NCBI GenBank assembly: GCA_964533785.1
Contig: CAZHNG010000009.1
Coordinates: 1-44,287 of the forward strand
Direction: 5' to 3'
Length of the DNA stretch: 44,287 bases
Source: JANQRV01 sp964533785
Lineage (GTDB): Bacteria; Bacteroidota; Bacteroidia; Chitinophagales; Saprospiraceae
In this document: positions 24,938 through 33,085 of the stretch, piece after piece
How the letters are laid out: every line of letters starts with the position of its first letter
How positions within the stretch are numbered: the first letter of the stretch is position 1
The notes under the pieces: generated by a model
What the model was told of the DNA's origin: nothing
What the model saw: the letters and a program-made list of their open reading frames with translations, nothing else
Databases searched by the model: none
Position numbers and translations under genes: made by a program

Positions 24938-27900
24938 ATGGGGATTTCCTACATTCGAGCCTTCGTATGTACCATTTTTTTCTTAAGCTCATTCGCAATT
25001 TTACAAGCCACAACTACTCCAACTGATGTTGGTAAACAAAGTAATGACCTAAGCCATTACTACCCAATTTACTCAGTTGACGATTGTGAAAACGATTTGC
25101 AGTCGATGCTACAAGCCATCATGGACGCGCAAACCTTGACGAACGTAATGAACATGAATTTTGGAGGCGTAAGTGCTTCCTTGATTACCGAAAACGGAGA
25201 AACTTACGATGTTTTTACAGGAGACGCAACGGCCGACTTTGCTATGGATGCCAGTTTTATGCTTGGATTATCCGATGCTTCGCAAACTGTGCTTTCGGCC
25301 ATTACCCTTTTACTGCAGGAAGCCGAAGTTTTGAGTCTTGATCAACCAATTAGTAATTTCATTGATGTTTCTACTTTAACCAATGTTCCCGGAGACATCA
25401 CGATAGAACAATTACTTCGCCATACCAGTGGGTTGGATAACTTTGCGGACGATGAAACTTACCGGTCCACTCTACTTTCCACCCCCGAAAGAATCTTTAC
25501 CCCCGAAGAACTAACCGAGCTTTTCGTCGGTGAACCACAAGCCCCTGGTACTTTCAATTATTCAAATACCAATTTCTTGGTTTTAGGCTTGGTATTAGAG
25601 TCGGCCAATGGCGTTCTTACCCTGGAACAATCATTGGATCTCTTCCTTGAATTGGCTGACCTAGAAGGTTTTGCTTTCTATCCTGGGTCAGGTATGGACC
25701 CTGTGGGCCTTGCTTCTCTTTTCGTCCAACCGGAAGGAAGTAGTGTCGAATCACTTTCAAATCATGCTGCTGCTCTTACGGGTGCAAGTTTCCCTGGTAA
25801 TATAATAGCTCAACCCAGCAAAGTTGCCAGGGTAATGAATGCTATTCAAGGGTTTGTCGATGCCGGAATTATCAGCGAAGAAAACTCCCGGCTATTAAAT
25901 GACTTTAGACCCGTTGAGGGCCGATTGAGTCAAGCTTACGGCTTAGGCCTTGAACAATTTAACCTCGAAATAGACGGTGTGATTCTTCCATTTGTCGGCC
26001 ATACTGGTAGCCTTAACTATAAAACAACCTTGCTTTACAGCGAAGATGCTGATATTGGCGTATTCGTATCAACCAATAACAGCCTTGCCAATGAGGCTGA
26101 TGTACTAGAATTAGCCAGACAATTGATGGATGCAGCTATCGATGGTACTCAATATGCTCCGGAAAACTTCACGCTACAATTCCTCCACGCTTCTGATTTA
26201 GAAGGTGGCGTAGAAGCACTGGACAATGCACCTAACTTCGCCGCCATCATGGAAGCACTGGAAGCAGAAAATGACAATACCATCATCCTTTCTTCGGGTG
26301 ACAATTACATCCCCGGGCCTTTCTTCAACGCTGCCGGCAGCAGTGACCTCAGAGGAGTGATCCAGGAAACTTACCAGGAATTCTTCAACGAACCCGGTTT
26401 AACCAACCTCAGAGAAACGGCCGGCCGTATTGATATTTCCATCATGAATTTCATTGGCTTTGATGCTTCAGCCATCGGTAACCACGAATTTGATGCCGGG
26501 CCAGACGCTTTCGCTGAGATTATCGGTACGGATATCAGAGGAGATGGATTGGGAGACGTCCGCTGGTTAGGTGCTCAATTCCCATACCTGTCCAGCAACT
26601 ATGATTTCAGCACCGAAGGTGCATTAGCCGGATTGGCTACTACTGATCTTCTTTTGTCAAATACGGCCTTCCAGTCTTTACCTTCTGATCTGACGGCCGC
26701 CGCTGCTGCTCCAAAGATCGCTCCATCCACTGTTATTGAACGTGGTGGTGAATTGATCGGAGTAATTGGTGCGACTACTCAAGTTTTAGAAACCATCTCT
26801 TCTTCTGGAAATATTACTGGTTTGACACCTACAGAAAATGATATGGTGGCCCTTGCCGGTATTATCCAACCCATCATTGATGCCATGGAAGAAGAAGGTA
26901 TCAATAAGATCGCAATAGTTTCTCACTTACAACAGGAAGCACTAGAGCAAGAACTTGCTGGTCTGCTGAGCGGTGTCGACATTATCTTTGCCGGTGGTTC
27001 CGATGTGCTCAGAGCTCAGGAAGATGACATCTTGCGTCCCGGCGACGAAGCGGAAGGAATTTATCCTTTCACCACCACTAATGCCGACGGCGAACCCGTC
27101 GCAATTGTTGGATCACCCGGTGAATACAGTTATGTCGGCCGCCTGATCGTTGAATTTGACGAAAATGGTGTGCTTATTGAAGAATCTCTTTCCAATACAG
27201 ACAACGGAATGTATGCTTCCATTGAGGAAGTCGTCGCCGATGTAGCTGGTGAGGATCCTTTTGCCTTAGGTACTAATGCGGAGTTAGTACAACGCCTAAC
27301 CAACGCTATCGGTGAACTTGTCAATCAGCAAGATGGTAACATCCTCGGTAGAACCAACGTATTCCTGGAAGGCAGAAGAGAGCAGGTACGTACGCAGGAA
27401 ACCAACCTGGGTAACCTGACGGCTGATGCCAACCTAGTCCTTGCCCAATCTTTTGATGAAACCGTTGAAGTTTCTTTGAAGAACGGTGGCGGTATTCGCG
27501 CTGCTATTGGCCAGATCGTGGAAGTAGCTCCCGGCGTTTACGAAACCGCTCCTCCTCAAGGCAACCCATCCGTCGGTAAAGAAGTAGGTGATATTTCTCA
27601 ACTAGACGTCGTTAACTCTTTGCGTTTCAATAATGGGTTGTCTTTGTTGACTTTGAACATGGAAGAGTTTAAAGCGGTACTTGAACACGCTTTCGCTGAG
27701 ACTTCCCCGGGAAATACCCCTGGTCGTTTCCCACAGGTCGGAGGCTTTAGCGTAACCGTTGATACCTCGATGGAAGAAGGCAACCAGGTCACCGATGTAT
27801 TTTTGATCGATGAAGATGGCAATCCAACCGAACAATTGATCGACGGTGGCGAGATCATTGCCGAAGAGGGCCGCACCATCCGTATCGTTACGCTAGACTT

Positions 27901-30900
27901 CCTGGCAGGCGGTGGAGACGGTTATCCATATGACGCCTTTTCTCAGGCAAATCCAACCAGGGTAAATAGAGTAGATCTTGGGGATGTATTATTTGATGAC
28001 GGTCAGGCTACTTTTGCTGATCCCGGTTCCGAGCAGGATGCTTTGGCCGAGTTCTTGATCTCCAACACTTTGGAAACGCCCTACGCAGAAGCCGAAACAC
28101 CTGCTGAAGAAGATCAAAGAATCATCTTCGCAGGTGAAGCAGAACCATTCACGCTACAATTCCTCCACGCTTCTGATTTAGAAGGTGGCGTAGAAGCACT
28201 GGACAATGCACCTAACTTCGCCGCCATCATGGAAGCACTGGAAGCAGAAAATGACAATACCATCATCCTTTCTTCGGGTGACAATTACATCCCCGGGCCT
28301 TTCTTCAACGCTGCCGGCAGCAGTGACCTCAGAGGAGTGATCCAGGAAACTTACCAGGAATTCTTCAACGAACCCGGTTTAACCAACCTCAGAGAAACGG
28401 CCGGCCGTATTGATATTTCCATCATGAATTTCATTGGCTTTGATGCTTCAGCCATCGGTAACCACGAATTTGATGCCGGGCCAGACGCTTTCGCTGAGAT
28501 TATCGGTACGGATATCAGAGGAGATGGATTGGGAGACGTCCGCTGGTTAGGTGCTCAATTCCCATACCTGTCCAGCAACTATGATTTCAGCACCGAAGGT
28601 GCATTAGCCGGATTGGCTACTACTGATCTTCTTTTGTCAAATACGGCCTTCCAGTCTTTACCTTCTGATCTGACGGCCGCCGCTGCTGCTCCAAAGATCG
28701 CTCCATCCACTGTTATTGAACGTGGTGGTGAATTGATCGGAGTAATTGGTGCGACTACTCAAGTTTTAGAAACCATCTCTTCTTCTGGAAATATTACTGG
28801 TTTGACACCTACAGAAAATGATATGGTGGCCCTTGCCGGTATTATCCAACCCATCATTGATGCCATGGAAGAAGAAGGTATCAATAAGATCGCAATAGTT
28901 TCTCACTTACAACAGGAAGCACTAGAGCAAGAACTTGCTGGTCTGCTGAGCGGTGTCGACATTATCTTTGCCGGTGGTTCCGATGTGCTCAGAGCTCAGG
29001 AAGATGACATCTTGCGTCCCGGCGACGAAGCGGAAGGAATTTATCCTTTCACCACCACTAATGCCGACGGCGAACCCGTCGCAATTGTTGGATCACCCGG
29101 TGAATACAGTTATGTCGGCCGCCTGATCGTTGAATTTGACGAAAATGGTGTGCTTATTGAAGAATCTCTTTCCAATACAGACAACGGAATGTATGCTTCC
29201 ATTGAGGAAGTCGTCGCCGATGTAGCTGGTGAGGATCCTTTTGCCTTAGGTACTAATGCGGAGTTAGTACAACGCCTAACCAACGCTATCGGTGAACTTG
29301 TCAATCAGCAAGATGGTAACATCCTCGGTAGAACCAACGTATTCCTGGAAGGCAGAAGAGAGCAGGTACGTACGCAGGAAACCAACCTGGGTAACCTGAC
29401 GGCTGATGCCAACCTAGTCCTTGCCCAATCTTTTGATGAAACCGTTGAAGTTTCTTTGAAGAACGGTGGCGGTATTCGCGCTGCTATTGGCCAGATCGTG
29501 GAAGTAGCTCCCGGCGTTTACGAAACCGCTCCTCCTCAAGGCAACCCATCCGTCGGTAAAGAAGTAGGTGATATTTCTCAACTAGACGTCGTTAACTCTT
29601 TGCGTTTCAATAATGGGTTGTCTTTGTTGACTTTGAACATGGAAGAGTTTAAAGCGGTACTTGAACACGCTTTCGCTGAGACTTCCCCGGGAAATACCCC
29701 TGGTCGTTTCCCACAGGTCGGAGGCTTTAGCGTAACCGTTGATACCTCGATGGAAGAAGGCAACCAGGTCACCGATGTATTTTTGATCGATGAAGATGGC
29801 AATCCAACCGAACAATTGATCGACGGTGGCGAGATCATTGCCGAAGAGGGCCGCACCATCCGTATCGTTACGCTAGACTTCCTGGCAGGCGGTGGAGACG
29901 GTTATCCATATGACGCCTTTTCTCAGGCAAATCCAACCAGGGTAAATAGAGTAGATCTTGGGGATGTATTATTTGATGACGGTCAGGCTACTTTTGCTGA
30001 TCCCGGTTCCGAGCAGGATGCTTTGGCTGAGTTCTTGATCGCCAACACTTTGGAAACGCCCTACGCAGAAGCCGAAACATCTGCTGAAGAAGATATGCGT
30101 ATCATTTTCTCCACTGCAGAGCCTACTAATCAGGCACCAAATGCAGTATTTACTGCTGACCCAACTATGGGTGACGTGCCTTTAGAGGTGATCTTTGATG
30201 CTTCTGGTTCTATTGACTCAGATGGAATGATCGTTTCTTACGACTGGGATTTTGGTGACGGAACCACCGGTTCAGGAATTACCACTACACATATTTACGA
30301 CGAACCAGGAACTTATACGGTAACGTTAACCGTAACTGACGATGACGGTGCAACCGCCACTGCTACCCAAACCATCGAAGTAGAAATAGGCGAAACAGGT
30401 ACGGCAAGAGTACAGATCATTCACAATGCCGATTCGGAAACGGTAAGGGTTTTGGTAAACGGAGAGGAATTCTTACCAGAACTGGCTTACAGAACAGCTA
30501 CACCTTACGTGGATGTCCCCGCAGGAACTCCGCTTGAGATTTCACTGGTTCCGGTTAATCCATTTTCTCGTTTCCCGGATCCTGTTACGACTACCGTAAC
30601 TTTCGCAGCAGATGAAACTTATGTGGTGATGGCGTACGGTACTTTTGACGATGCCGACGACTTCCCCGTAGAAGTAGGATTATTTGAAGGGGCAGTTGAA
30701 AACGTAGGCGATCAAGAAGTTGCGATCCAGTTTTTCCACGGCTCGAATGATGCTGGTGATGTTGATATTACCTTGGAAGACGGCTCCGTATTATTCGACG
30801 ACGTTACTTACGGTGGTTTTGGTGCCAGTTATTTGGTCGTCCCTGCTGACAGGTATACCATTAACGTTACGCCAGCTACTGACAACAGCAACATTGTAGC

Positions 30901-31342
30901 AACCTATTCTGCCGGATTCTCCTTCTGGAAACGCAGATCAGCGGTAATCTTTGCTTCGGAGTTATTAGGAGATGGTACTTTCCAACCGTGGGTAGCTCTA
31001 TCCAACGGAGGTACTTATCCATTAACCCGTTTGACGGAATTTGGAAGACCGGAAGTACTTGCCCAAAATATATCTGGTTGGAATGAGTCGTTCAAAGCGC
31101 TACCAAATCCGGCTTATGATTTAACCCGCGTTTCTTTTGAGTTGCCAGAAGCAAGTTCCAGAACGATATTATCTGTTCATGGCGTAGGCGGTAAAGTACT
31201 AAATGTTTACGACTACGGACAATTGGTAAAAGGAGAGCATATTTTTGATATCGACCTGAGCAATTTTGCGGCGGGTACGTACTATTTGCAATTGCGCTCC
31301 GATAGAAATGCACAAACGTTACCATTGATTATCACTAAATAG
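24938..31342 (+). CDS. Giant secreted protein: beta-lactamase-like domain, two 5'-nucleotidase units, PKD, DUF4397, T9SS type A tail
   Basis: 2,134 aa. Order: signal peptide (about 1-25); serine beta-lactamase-like domain (about 60-400); metallophosphatase plus 5'-nucleotidase C-terminal unit 1 (411-1070) and unit 2 (1071-1725); PKD (about 1731-1818, YDWDFGDGTT); DUF4397 (about 1822-2025, ARVQIIHNADSETVRVLVNG); type A sorting domain (about 2045-2134). In the first domain SxxK reads SDAS (112-115), so the catalytic Lys is absent, while YSN (208-210) and HTG (355-357) remain. In each nucleotidase unit the metal motifs read SDLE (419-422), GD (454-455), GNHE (514-517), H663 and GGSD (686-689); the C-terminal substrate domain has NGGGIRA and LAGGGDGYP. 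The protein is likely at the cell surface or released, and probably liberates phosphate from nucleotides or similar esters. The substrate is inferred. It is followed by two hairpins, at 31342 and 31392. Confidence 0.9.
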   Translation: MGISYIRAFVCTIFFLSSFAILQATTTPTDVGKQSNDLSHYYPIYSVDDCENDLQSMLQAIMDAQTLTNVMNMNFGGVSASLITENGETYDVFTGDATADFAMDASFMLGLSDASQTVLSAITLLLQEAEVLSLDQPISNFIDVSTLTNVPGDITIEQLLRHTSGLDNFADDETYRSTLLSTPERIFTPEELTELFVGEPQAPGTFNYSNTNFLVLGLVLESANGVLTLEQSLDLFLELADLEGFAFYPGSGMDPVGLASLFVQPEGSSVESLSNHAAALTGASFPGNIIAQPSKVARVMNAIQGFVDAGIISEENSRLLNDFRPVEGRLSQAYGLGLEQFNLEIDGVILPFVGHTGSLNYKTTLLYSEDADIGVFVSTNNSLANEADVLELARQLMDAAIDGTQYAPENFTLQFLHASDLEGGVEALDNAPNFAAIMEALEAENDNTIILSSGDNYIPGPFFNAAGSSDLRGVIQETYQEFFNEPGLTNLRETAGRIDISIMNFIGFDASAIGNHEFDAGPDAFAEIIGTDIRGDGLGDVRWLGAQFPYLSSNYDFSTEGALAGLATTDLLLSNTAFQSLPSDLTAAAAAPKIAPSTVIERGGELIGVIGATTQVLETISSSGNITGLTPTENDMVALAGIIQPIIDAMEEEGINKIAIVSHLQQEALEQELAGLLSGVDIIFAGGSDVLRAQEDDILRPGDEAEGIYPFTTTNADGEPVAIVGSPGEYSYVGRLIVEFDENGVLIEESLSNTDNGMYASIEEVVADVAGEDPFALGTNAELVQRLTNAIGELVNQQDGNILGRTNVFLEGRREQVRTQETNLGNLTADANLVLAQSFDETVEVSLKNGGGIRAAIGQIVEVAPGVYETAPPQGNPSVGKEVGDISQLDVVNSLRFNNGLSLLTLNMEEFKAVLEHAFAETSPGNTPGRFPQVGGFSVTVDTSMEEGNQVTDVFLIDEDGNPTEQLIDGGEIIAEEGRTIRIVTLDFLAGGGDGYPYDAFSQANPTRVNRVDLGDVLFDDGQATFADPGSEQDALAEFLISNTLETPYAEAETPAEEDQRIIFAGEAEPFTLQFLHASDLEGGVEALDNAPNFAAIMEALEAENDNTIILSSGDNYIPGPFFNAAGSSDLRGVIQETYQEFFNEPGLTNLRETAGRIDISIMNFIGFDASAIGNHEFDAGPDAFAEIIGTDIRGDGLGDVRWLGAQFPYLSSNYDFSTEGALAGLATTDLLLSNTAFQSLPSDLTAAAAAPKIAPSTVIERGGELIGVIGATTQVLETISSSGNITGLTPTENDMVALAGIIQPIIDAMEEEGINKIAIVSHLQQEALEQELAGLLSGVDIIFAGGSDVLRAQEDDILRPGDEAEGIYPFTTTNADGEPVAIVGSPGEYSYVGRLIVEFDENGVLIEESLSNTDNGMYASIEEVVADVAGEDPFALGTNAELVQRLTNAIGELVNQQDGNILGRTNVFLEGRREQVRTQETNLGNLTADANLVLAQSFDETVEVSLKNGGGIRAAIGQIVEVAPGVYETAPPQGNPSVGKEVGDISQLDVVNSLRFNNGLSLLTLNMEEFKAVLEHAFAETSPGNTPGRFPQVGGFSVTVDTSMEEGNQVTDVFLIDEDGNPTEQLIDGGEIIAEEGRTIRIVTLDFLAGGGDGYPYDAFSQANPTRVNRVDLGDVLFDDGQATFADPGSEQDALAEFLIANTLETPYAEAETSAEEDMRIIFSTAEPTNQAPNAVFTADPTMGDVPLEVIFDASGSIDSDGMIVSYDWDFGDGTTGSGITTTHIYDEPGTYTVTLTVTDDDGATATATQTIEVEIGETGTARVQIIHNADSETVRVLVNGEEFLPELAYRTATPYVDVPAGTPLEISLVPVNPFSRFPDPVTTTVTFAADETYVVMAYGTFDDADDFPVEVGLFEGAVENVGDQEVAIQFFHGSNDAGDVDITLEDGSVLFDDVTYGGFGASYLVVPADRYTINVTPATDNSNIVATYSAGFSFWKRRSAVIFASELLGDGTFQPWVALSNGGTYPLTRLTEFGRPEVLAQNISGWNESFKALPNPAYDLTRVSFELPEASSRTILSVHGVGGKVLNVYDYGQLVKGEHIFDIDLSNFAAGTYYLQLRSDRNAQTLPLIITK
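26168..28114 (+). repeat. Tandem in-frame duplication, unit 1
   Basis: Direct repeat with 28148-30094 at an offset of 1,980 bp (660 codons). The first 1,880 bp (to 28047) show no difference; three substitutions follow (28048 C/T silent, 28061 T/G Ser to Ala, 28100 C/T Pro to Ser) before the copies diverge at 28115. It encodes one complete nucleotidase unit. Confidence 0.95.
28148..30094 (+). repeat. Tandem in-frame duplication, unit 2
   Basis: Second copy of the nucleotidase unit, joined to the first by a short distinct linker (28115-28147, ending AGEAEP) that is not the same as the sequence before unit 1 or after unit 2. The distinct flanks argue against a simple assembly doubling. Confidence 0.95.
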
Positions 31343-31363
31343 ATCAGTTGTAATAAACTGATC
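31342..31363 (+). terminator. Small hairpin at the 3' end of the giant nucleotidase gene
   Basis: An 8-bp stem GATCAGTT/AACTGATC with a 6-nt loop, starting on the last base of the stop codon; a short A-rich run follows instead of Ts. A weak first stop, or an RNA-stability element; the hairpin at 31392 is the better terminator. Confidence 0.4.
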
Positions 31364-31391
31364 ATTGTAAAAAAGGGAATCACCTAAAATC

Positions 31392-31425
31392 AGGAAGTAC
31401 CATCTTAAGCATGGTACTTCCTTTG
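31392..31425 (+). terminator. Rho-independent terminator of the giant nucleotidase gene
   Basis: A perfect 12-bp stem AGGAAGTACCAT/ATGGTACTTCCT with a 7-nt loop, followed by TTGTTTTTG. Its tail overlaps the -33 element of the next promoter (31422). Confidence 0.8.
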
Positions 31426-31452
31426 TTTTTGTTGAAATAAATATTACTTTTG
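31422..31452 (+). promoter_or_regulatory. Promoter of DUF177-rpmF
   Basis: TTTG at 31422-31425, a 19-bp spacer, TACTTTTG at 31445-31452: an exact match to the Bacteroidota consensus TTTG-N19-TAnnTTTG. The start codon is about 57 bp downstream. Confidence 0.7.
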
Positions 31453-31508
31453 CACTTCATTTTAAAACGGGAAAAATTTAAATATTTTCCCAATGAAAAA
31501 AGCGCCAA

Positions 31509-32039
31509 ATGCATATGGATGCTTTAAAGCAATTTTCCATTCCAATCAAAGGATTGAAAGGAGGTATATCAGCGTACGATTTTCTTATCGACAGTAAGTT
31601 TTTCGAATGTTTCGAGGACTCTTTGATAGAAGAGGGTAAAATTCATCTGAATTTCACTATTGAGAAAAGACCTGATTTTTTTGAATTATTGTTTGACTTT
31701 AAAGGGACGATCAAAGCAGCCTGTGACCGTTGTCTTACTGAAATTGATCTTCCTATAAGCGGAGAAGAGCGATTGTTATTGAAATATAGTTACGAGGAGG
31801 TTGATGAAGAACCGGAAGTGATTTACGTTTTACCAGATGCCCCGCAGCTTAACATCGCAAAGTATGTTTATGAGTTCATCACTCTTGCCATACCGATCGT
31901 AAAAGTTTTTGATTGTCAAGCAGAAAAGCCCTATCCCTGTGATCAGGAAATGTTGAAATACCTGGAAGTAAAATCTGATGATTACAATAGCGAGCAAAAA
32001 AATCCCGCGTGGGATGAACTAAAAAAATTAAATTTATAA
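31509..32039 (+). CDS. DUF177 (YceD-like) protein
   Basis: 176 aa. DUF177/YceD family: the AACDRCL motif with paired Cys near residues 72-75, followed by LPISGEERLLLKYSYEE, and a C-terminal FDCQAEKPYPCDQEMLKYLE. This gene precedes rpmF in most bacteria and in plants takes part in 23S rRNA accumulation; the bacterial role is not firmly settled. The stop is 18 bp before rpmF, so the two are one transcript from the promoter at 31422. Two starts are possible, at 31509 and 31515; neither changes the domain. Confidence 0.9.
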   Translation: MHMDALKQFSIPIKGLKGGISAYDFLIDSKFFECFEDSLIEEGKIHLNFTIEKRPDFFELLFDFKGTIKAACDRCLTEIDLPISGEERLLLKYSYEEVDEEPEVIYVLPDAPQLNIAKYVYEFITLAIPIVKVFDCQAEKPYPCDQEMLKYLEVKSDDYNSEQKNPAWDELKKLNL

Positions 32040-32057
32040 TTATAAATACCTTAGGCG

Positions 32058-32258
32058 ATGGCACATCCAAAGAGCAAAATATCGAAAATGAGAAAGCGCA
32101 AGCGCAGAACGCATTATAAAGCGGCTGTGCCTAAAATTTCAACTTGTCCTACTACCGGCGAGACCCACATGCGTCATAGGGCCTATTATGATGCTGAAGG
32201 GAATATGTATTATCGTGGGAGACTGGTTGTCAAAGCAGAATACGATATTGACGAATAG
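32058..32258 (+). CDS. rpmF: 50S ribosomal protein L32
   Basis: 66 aa. MAHPKSKISKMRKRKRRTHYK is the L32 N-terminus in its basic Bacteroidota form, with the central STCPTTGETHMRHRAYY. Only one Cys and two His are in the would-be zinc site, as is usual in Bacteroidota, so it is probably a non-zinc or altered form. Co-transcribed with DUF177. A terminator follows at 32295. Confidence 0.97.
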   Translation: MAHPKSKISKMRKRKRRTHYKAAVPKISTCPTTGETHMRHRAYYDAEGNMYYRGRLVVKAEYDIDE

Positions 32259-32294
32259 TAATGGTTGATTGAAACTATGTTGCATATAAAATTG

Positions 32295-32337
32295 AGCTCC
32301 TATCTGATGTAGAAAGATTAGGGGCTTTCTCATTTTT
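32295..32337 (+). terminator. Terminator of DUF177-rpmF
   Basis: AGCTCCTATCT pairs with AGATTAGGGGCT through a 9-nt loop, with one wobble pair and one bulge, followed by TTCTCATTTTT. It starts 36 bp after the rpmF stop. Confidence 0.7.
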
Positions 32338-32406
32338 GGCAGATCCCATTAAATTCGGATTTAAAATTGTAGTATTGTCATTGATTACCACAATAAAACT
32401 TACGCA

Positions 32407-32787
32407 ATGAAGAAAATATTCAACACAGAAAAAGCACCATCACCAGTAGGACCTTATAATCAGGCCGTTGCCTATAATGGCATTTTGTACGTTTCCGGTC
32501 AAATTGCTATAGACCCTACTACTGGTGACCTCATAACAGGGAATATTGAAGCAGAGACCAATCAGGTCATGAAAAACATCGGAGCAATTCTTGATAATGC
32601 AGGATCTTCTTACGAGCAGGTGTTGAAATGCTCTGTCTTTGTTTCTGATATGAATAATTACGGACGGATTAACGCTGTGTATGCTGAATATTTCGACGAA
32701 TCAACGGCTCCGGCACGAGAATTGGTAGAAGTAACCAATCTGCCGAAGTTTGTCAACGTTGAGATATCAGTGATTGCCGCTTTATAG
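32407..32787 (+). CDS. ridA: RidA family reactive-intermediate deaminase
   Basis: 126 aa, the usual length. It hydrolyses 2-aminoacrylate and related enamine/imine intermediates made by PLP enzymes. The motif GPYNQAV near the N-terminus, YVSGQIAIDP, and the C-terminal PARELVEVTNLPKFVNVEI carrying the conserved Arg of the active RidA subgroup are all present. It forms a cytoplasmic trimer in the family. It stands alone between the rpmF terminator and the repeat element at 32860. Confidence 0.93.
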   Translation: MKKIFNTEKAPSPVGPYNQAVAYNGILYVSGQIAIDPTTGDLITGNIEAETNQVMKNIGAILDNAGSSYEQVLKCSVFVSDMNNYGRINAVYAEYFDESTAPARELVEVTNLPKFVNVEISVIAAL

Positions 32788-32796
32788 CCTTAGCAT

Positions 32797-32820
32797 TTCC
32801 CAATTTAGGGAACTTTCTTT
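32797..32820 (+). terminator. Weak hairpin after ridA
   Basis: A short 5-bp stem TTCCC/GGGAA with a 6-nt loop followed by CTTTCTTTT, ten bases after the stop. Probably the ridA terminator but only marginally stable. Confidence 0.4.
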
Positions 32821-32859
32821 TCAATGAAATCGTATCCAAATCGTATTTTTGTTCTATGA

Positions 32860-32952
32860 TATACCGACGTTGAAGTGGTTTGGGAAGCCCAGCCATCTAC
32901 AAGACGGTATATACTGATCGAAGTAAGTTTGGGAAGCCCCAAACCACTTTGC
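32860..32952. repeat. TATAC...GTATA-bounded hairpin element, copy 2 (93 bp)
   Basis: The first 27 nt are identical to 16205-16231. Unlike copy 1 it contains two hairpins: TGGTTTGGG...CCCAGCCA (closed by ATACCG/CGGTAT) and GTTTGGG-AAG-CCCCAAAC. Like copy 1 it ends GTATA. It lies between ridA and trpS, outside any gene. Confidence 0.75.
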
Positions 32953-33085
32953 GTCAAGTATAATTTACTATTCATTTAAGATTCAAATGCGTCCTTGTTA
33001 AATACTAGAAGCTATCTGATTTCCATCAACATAACGCTCAAGCGTCTAGTGGTTCTCAGGTCTTAACAAAGAATTTTTATCCGCC

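Noticed and set aside
27598..27879. Minus-strand frames repeated identically at 29578-29859
   Set aside because: They are shadows on the opposite strand of the duplicated nucleotidase units; their repetition follows from the duplication.
32860..32952. A CRISPR-like or trp attenuator element before trpS
   Set aside because: There are only two imperfect hairpins with no regular spacers and no leader peptide with Trp codons; the shared sequence at 16205 shows it is an intergenic repeat.
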